From the NCBI RefSeq assembly GCF_030463565.1, contig NC_134648.1, forward strand, positions 47,430,346 through 47,494,345: a stretch of DNA of 64,000 bases. Direction: 5' to 3'. The DNA is from Pelecanus crispus (lineage: Eukaryota > Chordata > Aves > Pelecaniformes > Pelecanidae). The position numbers were made by a program, and so were the translations under genes. Positions 22,601 to 34,600 of the stretch are shown piece after piece. The notes under the pieces were generated by a model. That model ran no database searches, was not told where the DNA came from, and saw only the letters and a program-made list of their open reading frames with translations. The number at the start of each line of letters is the position of its first letter. The stretch's first letter is position 1.

Positions 22601-25600
22601 AGGGTGGAAAGTGAGGAATTTCACCAGGGCAGTGGTGAACATAGAGGAAAGTAAGCAGGGATAGAGTAACAGCGGCTGGTGATGTACGAGAGTGTTATGC
22701 GACGAAGGGAGCGATCAGCTGCTCCCTGAGGTGCCCTGATTCAGCTGCCAGCAGAGAGCGGCCGGCTGAACCTCCAGGCCCGTCCTCCCAGCCCTGCGGG
22801 AGGGAGGCACCAGCTCTCGGGGGCTCCCCCGGCAGCTGTCCCGGCCAGCACCGCCAGAGAGCGGCAGCCGCCCTGGGATGCCGGGGCCGGGCTGCCCGCA
22901 CAGCCCCGGCGGCAGCTCCCGGCAGCTCCCGGCCTGGCCCCGGCAGCCACTCACCCACGCAAGCCATGCGGGTCATGTCCAGCTGGAAGCCATCAAAGCA
23001 GTCGCAGGTGTAGCCCTCCCGGACGCGCACACAGCGCCCGTTCTCGCAGCCATTGAGGATCCCGCACTCCTCAGCCTGCAGCCCCTCGAAGCCCTCGTAG
23101 AGGCCTGGAAAGCAGCAAGACGGTGTCAGAGCGGGGTGACCCTCTGCCCGGCCACGGAGGGGACGTCGGGCACGTGGCGAGATGGTGCTGGTGGGGCCAG
23201 GACCAACTCAGAGCAGCCAGGAGCAGAGCTTGCTCCAAGCCTGGAGCATCCCAGCTGGGGTGGGAGCTGCCAGGCAGTCCCCATGGACACAGGCTGGGTG
23301 GGAAGGCACCTCTCTGTGTCTCCCAGTACTCACCAGTTTGGCTAGGCAGGTAGCGGGGCGGGGACCGCCCTGGGCCATGGTGGAGAGGGCTGCCACGAAA
23401 CTCGCTGTTGGGTTCCCTCCGAGGGAAACCAGCATCGGGGTTTCCATACTCAGACTCCAGATAGTTGTAGTAGGGGCCCATATCTGGGCTGGGAAGGCCA
23501 TAGTGGGGGTCTTCCAAGCCCGGTCCATACTCATACCTAGGTCTTTCTCGGAGCTCAGCCCCTCTCTCACTGTCTTCGCTGGCCCCGTTACACAGGAAAG
23601 CAAAATCAGCTGAAGTGGTGAGAGAAAAGGAAGGGTCAGTGCAGCCTGGCTCAAGAAAGGTAGGTCTGCTATGGCCAGAGAGGGTGCGTCCACACCAGGC
23701 CAGCTGAGGCAGGCCTGCATTCAATGGCCTCCAAAACTGCAGCTCTGTAGTTTGCTGACGGCACCCCATCTTCAAGAAGACCAGCTCCTGTCCAGGGCCA
23801 GCAAGTCCTTGAGCAGTGAGAACCCCAGTTCCCAGTGTGCTCCCATCCCGGGGTGCCACTGCCTCACCTCTCCTAAGCTAACCAGGAGCAGCAGATGCAC
23901 AGAGCACTCCCCTCAGACATGTCTGACTCATTGCAAACCAGTTTCAGGTACATCCTACCCACTGGTGCAGCTCAGTCCTGGAGAAGTGGGGGGTTGACCC
24001 ACTCCTTGGGCTGGCTTTGGCCATGCAGACAAGAGGAGCCCTCTCTGCAGCCGTACGCAGCCAACCCTGCCCAGTCGACCAGCAGCAGCCCAGCCCATCC
24101 CCACCTCTGCCAGGGGATGCTTGCCCAAGCCACCCTGCTCACCGGAGGACCTGTCAGGACAGAGCGCGCAGTTCTGGCCCCAGGCTTCGCCGAGCCGGCA
24201 GCAACACTCAGTGTACGTGGTCTGCTCGCCGTGCAGCAGGTCTTGGCAGATGTAGTCGGCGACAGTCTGCCAGCAGACATCCAGGTGGATTTCATACTCC
24301 TCCAAGGCATCTGTGAGTGCCACGAGCAAAGGATGCCATAAAAATCATCCAGAACAGTGCCATCCCCCATTGTCCCAAGAGGGATAACCATGTGCCCCAG
24401 CTCCTGCCCCCCTGCCCTGGCTGCACGCTGTGCTGGCACTGGCACCCCTCAGCATGGCATCGAGCCCCCACCCGCTGCTCCCTCCTGGGAGAGCCAGCTG
24501 TGGGGTGAGATGTGTGGGGCGAAGGTGTGCTGCGGCAGGGGCTCGGGCTCACCTGCCCTGATGGAGAGGTTCACACACCGGTTGCCGGTGGCATCCAACA
24601 CGAGAGGGAGGCTGCAGAAGCAGTGGTAGGAGCCGTCTGTGTTCAGACACTCGCCATTGATGCAGTACACTTCGTTCTGACACTCGTCCTGGTCTGCCCA
24701 CACACAAGGACAGAGCAATGTTTCAGGCTGGCAGACACTGGCAATGTGACCCCTTCCCTGCCACCTCCTCTTTCATTCCCCGGGAGGGTCCCAGAAAGCC
24801 GGTCACCCAGAGCTGGCCCTGTAGCACGGGCAGCAGGGACAACTCTGGGTGCAGCAGCACAGGTGTCCCTCTGCACACGGTGGGGGCCCCCGCTGCGCTT
24901 TGAGGCCATCTTACCAACACACTCAAGCCTGCTGGAGTCATAGAAGTAGCCTGTACGGCAGAAGCACTTGTAGCCTGGCACTGTGTTCAAACACTGTCCG
25001 TTGCGGCAGAACTCATTGCCAAATATCTCACACTCGTCCATGTCTGAGAGGGATGGAGGGAGGGAGAGAGCGTCTCAGGGAGTAGAGCCGTAGAAGCAGG
25101 GCGGGCTGGGTGCTGTGCCCGCAGAAAGCCGGCATGGTACCTTGGCCTGGATTACTGTCAGGTCCCTGAGTGAGCCCCCCACCTCTCCCACCAGCCACAT
25201 GCCTGGGAGCACCCACAGGCAGAGCAGGAAGAGGGATGATGGGGAACAGGATACTTTCACAAATAGGAAATTCATGTGTGTTTCTGGAAGGTCAAGAACA
25301 CAACCCCCTGAAGGTGAAGTGCCAAAGACTGACCCAGTTGGCCACCAGGAGATCTATCAATAACTGGAAGGGTTGTGTCATACTGGACCCCACTCCTGGT
25401 TCGAAATGGGCATGGGGGATTTGCACTGAGAAGAGTCACTGCCAGCAGTGAGGCAGGACTGGAGGAAGGGGCACTTCCAGCTCGGTGATACTGGCAATCT
25501 GGGATTTCTCTGGATAGAGGAAAGCAGCAGCAGGATGTTAGCATCCTCCACCACAGCCCTGGGGAAGATATTCCTGTGGATGCATCTCCATGCAGGGCTT

Positions 25601-28600
25601 TGCACAGCACCCTCTCTCTTCCTTGGAAGAAATGAGAGAAATCAGTGGTAGTACCTGTGAAAGAGACTTTTCCTGAGAGCGGATCTTCCTGGGGAACATA
25701 GCCCTTCCCAAGGGGGCAGATCTCTCGGTATTCCACTGGCCAGGAGGCAGATGCCAAGGGGAGATGGGAAGAAAAGAAACGGCTCGTTAGTGCAACCAAG
25801 GTGGAGCTGGCAGACAGAGCACTGGCCTTGCCTGGTGTGGTGGGGCCACAGTCCTACCTGTGCCCGGGATGGGGCAGGGGTAGGTCTCACAGTTGTCACC
25901 CCAGGCTGCCCCCACAGTACAACAGCACTCCTCCTTGGTGATATTCTTGGCCAGGACGCTGTCACACAGGCGAACGTCGCTGATGTGATAGTAGCACTGC
26001 TTGCGCTCTGCACTGTCAGAGAGGTGGGCTGCGTGTGTCTCAGGGCCCTCTAGAAGACAGCAGAGCAGGGACGGGATGGGGTCCTTGGCACCCCAACACG
26101 GCATCCCACACCTAGGAGGTCCCAGAGCACATCCATCACCAGCAGCATGGCCTTCCCAGGTCCCCACTTTCAGGCTCCTCAGCTCTCCCCAAATGAAAGC
26201 TTGCCCATGCCTGTGTGGGCTTGTACATCCCTGGCAGCCCCTCAGCTTCATCTCACCCCAGCCAGGGCTACCACGCTCCTGCTCTAGCTGCCACCCATGC
26301 TTCTGTCATAGCTGCCTACTCACCCATGGCTGCTCGGGGCTGGCACTGCCCTGCCTCTGTGTCGTACTCCTCGTGGTCGCTGGGGCAGAGGCAGAGGAAG
26401 GATCCCTCCACATTCTCACAGAGCGCAGTCCCGCACACGGCGACCATCAGCTCACACTCATTCACATCTGCAAAGCAAGGGGCAGCGGTGGCAGCTGGAG
26501 CCCTGCCTCTGCACGGGCAGCCTGTGCATGGTCTGCAGCATGGGGTCACCCTTCAGCAGGGAGATGGAAGCTGCTACGGACAAGCTGAGAGCTCTGTTCA
26601 CACCATGGCTCAACACAAGTCTGGCAAGAGCTTCCTGCCCTGCTCTCAGTAGATTCAAGGAGCCTGAACTCCAGCTTGCAGTGAGTCACTGGATCACGGG
26701 ATCATCCAGGTTTGAAGGGACTGCTGGAGGTCTCTAGTCCAACCCCTGCTCAAAGCAGGGTCAGTTATGGGATCCCACCAGGATGCTCAGGGCATTGTCT
26801 TGTTAGGTCTTTAAAACCTCCAAGGATGGTGACTGCACAGCCATCTTGGGCATCTGTTCCACTGCCTGCCTGTCTTCATGGTGAAAACATTTTTCCTTAT
26901 ATTACACCCTGCTTGTTCTCTCTGGGCACCCATTGAAGTACCTCTCTAATACCTTCAGTGCCTCCAGCCCCCAAGCACCTCCTTTCCACCTGCACAGAGA
27001 AGGGCTCCATGTTCACTGGGAGCCGCTCGCTTTTTCATAGAGCCCAGCTCCTTTGCAGTCCCAAGGATCTGCTGTGCTAAGGGGAGGGGTTTTGCCTCCA
27101 TGAGCTGCCCTGTCCATTTCTGGGATTCTCCATGAGCGGGTGCAGTCGCCATCCATACCCCAGGAGCCGTCACATAGTGGGGACACTAGGCTGGCATCTG
27201 CCAATGGCTCTCCCTCACTGACTGGCAGAGCGATCGTGGGAGACTCACCGACGCAGTAGTGCCCAGAAGGCGAGCTCTCATAGCCACGGTCACAGAGGCA
27301 GCGGAAGGAACCATCTGAGTTCTCGCAGAAGCCGTGGCTCCCGCACAGTGTCTCGTTGGCGCACTCATCTATGTCTGCAGCAGAGCAGAGAGCAGGAATT
27401 GCCCCAGACCCCACCTCTCCCAATGGACCACCCCCCACCCAGGCCCTTCTGCTCTGACCCCAAGACCTGGGGATGAGGCAGGCATTCCCTTGATGTGAGG
27501 GACTAGGTCTTGCTGCCCCACTCACTCCCCTGCTAAGATTGTGTTAAGAGAAGCTGCCTGCAACATCCAGAGCTGCAGAGAGGCCACATGGATAGAGCGA
27601 CAGGAGCAGGGTGGGAATGGGAAATGGATAGGAAGCATGGGAAGTGGCTGGCAGGGCCAACTGAGGGTAGCGCAGGTCCTTGCAGAGGTGTAAAGGGACA
27701 CAGACCCTACAGGCTCACGTCAGCAGGAGATACAAGGGTACAGCTGAAGTGTATGGGGCAAGTGCAGACAGATCTAGGATGATGCCCTCCTGCCCCATTC
27801 TTCTTGATCTGTTCCTTCTTCAACTGCTACAGTGCCAGGGAAGTATCTCTGCCTTGCCCCAGCCTGGTGGGGTTGGACAGTCACAACTGTGTCCTCTGCC
27901 TATGGAGGGCAGGTTTACAGACCTGCTGGCTGCATCCCACTCCCCTCCTACCACTGCACAGGGCAGATTTCCCTGGAGCAGGCAGAGCAGCCACGTGCCC
28001 ACAGCCCACTACTCCCAAAGCTGGGAGCAGCTCCACATCCTAAGTCAGTCCTGGCGCAGCCCTCAGCCCAGCAGCTGGCAGCAGCTCCTCCTTGCTGCAG
28101 CCTTCCCTGAGCTGGGGGGAGCCTCAAAAACTGCAGAAACTCCTTTGCTCTTTCCTCTTTGCTGGAGCCTGAACTCCAAACCCAGACTCCCCAACCTAGC
28201 ACATAGCAGCCTTTCCCCTCACCCAGCCCTGCCAGGCAGGTGACTGGCACAGGCAGCAGCCCCAGGAAGCACAGCTTACAGGGAGCTGTGGTCCAGCCCC
28301 AAGCCTGGAATGGCTGTAACCTGCCCAGGACTCTCCCCCAGCGGAAAGCAGCACAATGCGGTGTCTGTTCCAGATGCCAGGAAGAGAGAAGTCTAGACAC
28401 AAGCAGGCAGCTCAGCCAAGAAAACAAACTCTCAGCATTATCTGCCTCTCCACCAGCCACACGCTTCCTCCTTCTCCTCATTCTCCTTCTTCTCCCCCGT
28501 GCCACTTGCAGAGATGTCCCACAGCCACCCTGTCCCTGCCAGGAGGAAGGACAGGGACACCCGGGGTTGTACTCACCAATGCAGTCACCCAAGGGGGTCC

Positions 28601-31600
28601 AGTGGAAGCCAGGCTGGCAGCCCATGATACAGCGGTAGGAGCCCAGGCTGTTCTGGCACCGCCACGTGCCACAGATGGCATCCCCATACTCTTTACACTC
28701 ATCCACGTCTGCAGGGAGGAGGGCAAGGAGATGAGGATGGTCAGATGGGGACCCTGCTTGCTCACTGCAGCACCTTGGTCAAGTTCAGTTGGCCAGAGGC
28801 CCTGAGCCATTGCTAGTCCTCCTTACAAGTCACCAGCAACTTTGGGTGCTGGGAGCAGAACTGCCCTCCCCCCTGCACTGGCTGCATCCATCCCCCCGAA
28901 TCCCAGGGGGCTGATCTCCCCAGTGATGAGCTCTCACCCACGCAGTCATCAATCTCCTGGGAGTGTTTGAACCCATTTTCGCACAGACACCTGTAGGAGC
29001 CTTCTGTGTTCAGGCACTGGCCTTGCGAGCACCGGGACTTGTCTGCGCATTCATCCACATCTGCAAAATCAGGCCGAAATCATCAACCTGGATCTCACAG
29101 CAGGGGAGGGAGCAAAGGGCAGGACCCAAGGTACATCCCTGCCATCCTCCAGCTCACCTTGGCAGCTGACTCCGCCAGCCGTGTTTGAGAAGCCAGGAGC
29201 ACAAATGCAGAAGTAGGATCCGTGACTGTTGAGACACTCACCATTGGGGCTGCAGATCTCGCTGTTCAGGCACTCGTTCACATCTGCAGAGGGAGCAGAG
29301 TCAGGGCCATACACCCAGCTCTGGGGGACATCCTTCACCTAAGCCACATGGATTCCCTCTCCCCGGTCTCTCACAGGCAGCCCTTGCAGGGCTCCTGGCC
29401 CCTGGTTTTCTTGTCATAGAGACAGAGATCTTCCCTGTCCATGGTGACCCTGCATGTGGCTACAACCTTATGGATGTGCCATGCATGGTGGCACCATCTG
29501 CCTTGCCACTGGCATGGTCCCTTCTGAGAAACAAGGAGGATCTATAGGGAGGCTGTATGGCCTGGACGCAGAGGGCTGCAGGGATGGGGTTCGTACCTTC
29601 ACACACAGTGCCGTTGATGAGCTCAAAGCCAGCCCGGCAGTGGCACTCGTAGGAGCCCAGGGTGTTCCTGCACTCTCCCCCCAGGCACTGAACAGCAGGG
29701 TCCTCACACTCATCCATATCTGCCAAGCAGAAGGGCACAGCACAGAGTGAGGCCCCAGCTCTTGCCACCACTGGAGATGATCCCCATCCAGAGAAGCCAT
29801 CACCCAGCTGTTGGCCTGCAAGGTGGGTTTGAGCTGCCCTCCCAGACCATCCCGACACAGTGAGATGAGGGCAGGCACTCCCTGTTACTGGGGTGCGAGG
29901 AGTCAGCCCAGACCCTTCACTCCCCTCCCTCATAGGGACCAGGATAAACTGGATCACAGCACCAAGTCAGTGGTGCCCAGTGACAGGACCAGAGGCAATG
30001 GGCACGAACTGAAACACAGGAGGTCCCATCTGAACATCAAGAAACACTTTTTTACTGTGAGGGTTACTGAGCACTGGCGCAGATTGCCCAAAGAGGTTGT
30101 GGAGTCTCCCTCCCTGGAGATATTCAAAAGCCATCTGGACATGGTCCTGGGCAACCAGCTCTAGGTGGCCCTGCTTGAGCAGGGGGGATGGACAAGATGA
30201 TCTCCAGAGACAAATGCTCTCTTCAGCCAACGGCACAAGAGCAAACATCAGGAAGTAACCCAGCACCGGCCATACCTTCTGCAGCTCTGCTTTCCTACCT
30301 GCCAGGCTTGCCTACAATGTCCTTCTCTTGGCAAAGCTGGCCAGGGGCCTACATCAGCTCTTACCCAGCTGCAGAGCTCCTCACAAACCCTCTCCCACCC
30401 AACTCCCCCAGGCCTTGCTGGCACTCTGAGGGTTTTGCTCCCAGCACAGGAGGGAGGGGTGCCTTCCCTCTAACAGAGGGCTGCAACATGCCAGCAGACT
30501 GCCGTTGCCTGGCCCATGAGGTAGGGGGAAGCATTGGAGGACGCTGCTAATCAGAATGATGGGCTGGTGTGCAGGCAGCAGAAGACACACTGGTGGAGAA
30601 GGTCCTGCTGTACTCTCCTCCCCTGCCAAGAGTTAAAGCCCTGAGACTGGCAGCTCCTGAGGGCAAGGCAGGGACCTTCTCTTCCCCTTCACAGGGCACT
30701 GAGCACACCACAGGCATAGACAAGCATTGAGCATTGCTCTCTATTGCCTTGGGGCAGGATTCCCAGCTGTTCAGTCTCAAAAGGTTACAAGTAGCAATAT
30801 TCTTGAATCCTTCTGGAGATGAACCATAACCTAGTTTATTTATCACAAAACCCTTATCATTTTTCAGATATGAAACCCAGATCCACAGACAAGGCCACCA
30901 GCCAGGGCAGGGAAGAACATACCATCCTGCCATTGGGTCAGTGTGACCCAAACAGTATCGAACACTGATAAGGTGCCCTAGTGACATGGCTAGGGCAAGG
31001 TGGCCAAGAAGGGGCTCACATGGAGTCTTGGGAAAGGGGGAGGGCAGACCGAAGGGATCAAACCATGGTTCTTCCATTGCACCCAAAAATCAGATGGAAA
31101 ATAAGCTCATTTCACGATGGCTTTTTCAGACACCAAAACAGAGGAGAAGAGAGGGAGGAAAGCCTCCCTCTCCTCCCCCATTGGAGGCCCCCATGCAGGG
31201 GGGTCTTCCGAGAGTCACATCAAAGGCAAGATCTTCTGTTTGCCAGCTATGTGCAGGCTGCAGAGCTCTGCAGTGCTCCAGAAAGAAATTTGCAGCACAT
31301 GGCCAATCTTTAAACAAATACCTTTGCCAGCTCTGCTCCCTCCCTTCCCTTGCCCCAAACAGGGAATTTGCATCAAGCCATCTCAAGCCCAGGACATCCC
31401 CTGGGGACAGCCACCGGGAGGGAGTTTTCCTGCCTGCGCTGGGGCGGTCAGGCTCTAAGGCTGGGACAGGCCCTCCTCATGTCTGAGCAAAGCAACCAAC
31501 ACAGATCCATGCCAGTGTTAACTCTCTGCCATGCATACCTGGCACAGCAGAGCCCTTGAACTCTTTCCTTTTTAAACACGTCCAAGTTACATTAGGGGCT

Positions 31601-34600
31601 GGGGAAAAAAGATGAACCCTGAGTGCCCACAGTCTCCACTGGCTGTGGACCCAAGGTTTCTCCCTCTGTTGAGGACCTACATTTGGGGCACACGCTTCCA
31701 GGCACACGGTTCTGAACTGAACCACACACAACTCCTCTCTGTCCATGTTTCCAGGCCTCCTGTACTCCTCTGGCCTTTGTCAGCATCCCCCAGGTCACCA
31801 TTAGTCCAGGAGTCTAATCAATGAGTCCTTGCCCCCCATCCCTTTCCTGGGTGAGGAAGATCACCTTCCTGCTGCTCTAGGTGACATCTGCTTGCAGCCC
31901 CCCCACCTCTGCTATCTGCTGATCAGAGAGCTAAGGAGCTGGAGAAGGATCTTCAGGCTAGGTAAGTCCCCAGCCCCTACCAATAACACAGCTATTGCAA
32001 TGTGTCTTCCCTCATTCCCTCCAACGCCTGCTCTTCTGTCCCTGGGAAAGGGATACCTTCACATGTGCTGCTATCTCTGGACACAGCGTAGCCAGCGTCA
32101 CAAGCCATGCAGGAGTAGGAGCCCTCGGTGTTGAGGCAGAGTCCGGAGGGACAGGAAGCCTGGGCAGTGCACTCATCGATGTCTGCATAAGCACACAAAG
32201 GAGAGTGGGATGAGTGAGAAGGGTGCGGAGGAACCATGACCAGGGGCAGATGTGTTGAGGGAACCAGCCAAGATGGTGGCCAGGACTCGGGCAGAGCCAA
32301 GTGCTCAGGAAGAGCCCAGAGAAACCTCGGGACTGGGTGTGTGACACTTCAGAGGGTCTGGACTCACAGCTCCCCTGTACCTTGGCAGCTCTTCCCATCA
32401 GGTGCCACCTCATAGCCCCGGTAGCAGGAACAGCGGAAGGAGCCATCCAGATTGACACAGCGCCCGTGAGCACAGGTCCCCTCCGCAAGACACTCGTCCA
32501 CATCTGTGTGACACAGCAGAGAGCAGTGTGGAATGGAAGGGTGCTCAGGGTCATCCCTGCCACCCAAAATTGCAAGGGCACTGTACCCTGGCCACGCAGG
32601 CTGGCTGCCCGCGGGAGGAGCATGCTGCCCGTGCCGCTGCTCCTTTTGAGGTTGCAGGGAGCACTGCTGCAGGGGCCGAGGGTGCCGCCCAGAGACAGCC
32701 CACATTCCTCACCAACACATCTCCCGTTCCTGGGCCGGTAGCCATCCCCACAGCTGACACACTTGTAGGAGCCTAGCGTATTGACACACTTCCCATGGGG
32801 GCAAGGGCTGGGATCCACGCACTCGTTGATATCTGCCAAGAAACACATTCCTTTCAGGCTCCCAAAGGTGAACACTGCAACTTTCTCCAGGATGTCCCCT
32901 CCAGCTGGATCCTCAGAGTCCCCCCTCCAGGGGACAGCAATGCCCAAAAGGAGGTGAGACAAGTTTGCCAGGGCTTGGGAAATACTCCTTATAGTCCCAC
33001 TTACCACTCAGGAGCCTACACCCACACCTGAGGGCTCACATAATCCAGCAGCGAAACCCGCTGCCGCAGGATGTTGCCAAGGCCAGAAATGTGCATGGGC
33101 AGAGAAAGGGATCAGAGAACATCTGTGCAGGGCTGTTTCATCAGGGACTTTCATAACTATGATTAGGATGCAGCCTCCAGCTCAGGAAGTCCTTAAGGCA
33201 AGTGCTTTCTGGAGGCCGTGCAGGGGGAGCGGCATTCTGTGCGTGCCCTGCTTCCCGTACCGCCTCCTAAAATAGTCTCCCAGTGTTGGAGACAAGCCAC
33301 TGAGAAAGGGGGATCTTTGATCAGGCACATTGCATGTTCACAAGGTTGAATGCTCGCAAGGGCCCAGGCTGTGCCACGTGAGTGGGATGCTGTGGGGACA
33401 GGTGGCCTGAGTCTCTGCAGCCTGCTCTCCCTGCAGCCCACTTGCCAGCACGAGGATCCGGTGACAGAGTCAAACTAGCACGAAAACGCATGGGCATCTC
33501 CTCCCAGAATGGGAAGCCGATACAGGCTGATCATGGGGGGATCTCCCTGGGGAGGTGGGAGAGTATCTCAGGAGAACTGCCCTCTCCCAGCCCAGGAAAA
33601 CCTGTTCCTCCTGCAGGCAGAGGAGAGGACAGGCAGCCCTCAGGGGGGGCACAGGGCAGACAAACATGGGGGGGTCCTTCTTCCCTTCCAGGAGGAGACA
33701 GGTAGTGGTGAGGAAAGAAGGTGTTCAGCCCTGCACAGGGTGGGTTGGAGGGGCATGGGAACAGGGCGCAGCAAGCTTCACCTTCACACTGTCCTCTGGG
33801 GCCCATGGCAAAGCCCTTCTTGCACTCGCAGCGGTAGGAGCCGGGGGTGTTGATGCATCGCTGTCCTCTGCAGGTAGAGGGCTGCTCACATTCGTCGCGA
33901 TCTGGCAACAGACAGGGAGACAGTCCTAAAGTCTTCCCCCTCCAGCGTGGGGAAGGCTGGGTGCAGGAGAGGAGCTGCCTCACCTGCAGCAGGCTCTGCC
34001 CAGGGCACCCGTGCTGGGGCTCTCCTCCATCCCCCATCTGTCCTAGCACCCCCCTTGCCATGAAGCAGTGATCAGGGCTGGCATCACAGGCTCCTGCCCA
34101 GATCATCATGGGCAAGGTCCTGTCCCTGAGCAAGCAGAAGAGGATGATCCCCATGGATCAGGCTGTCCGTGGGCAGGCTTGCGGGGAGGACATGTGGGCA
34201 GGTGTGCATGTGCACTGTGTGCGTGTGTGTACGTGCATGAGACGGCGTGAGGGTGGGAGACTGGGAAGACCCTGGGGAGGTGGCAGCCCTGTGCCAGGCA
34301 GGCACCACTTACCCTCACAGCTCTGCTTGCCCTCCGAGAGAGCCAGCATGTACCCAGAGTAGCAGAGGCACAAATAGGAGCCCACGCTGTTGATGCAGCG
34401 ACCTTTTCCAGCACAAGGATCTTTCAGGCACTCATCTTCATCTGTGCCCAGGCAAGGGGCAAGGAAGAAAGACAGGCAGTCACCACCTGCAGCTGCCTGC
34501 CAGCCCCCTGCCAGCCCTGTGCGTAGGGGCTCAGCAGAGCTGCCAGAAAACCTTCCCCCAGGAGCCTGAAGGACCAAACGGTCCATCGAGACGCAGCAGG

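Noticed and set aside
24643-24943. Apparent readthrough of an LTBP2 cbEGF exon into the next intron giving longer frames
   Set aside because: Open frame continues only by chance past a clear GTAAGA donor; the cbEGF ends at the splice site.
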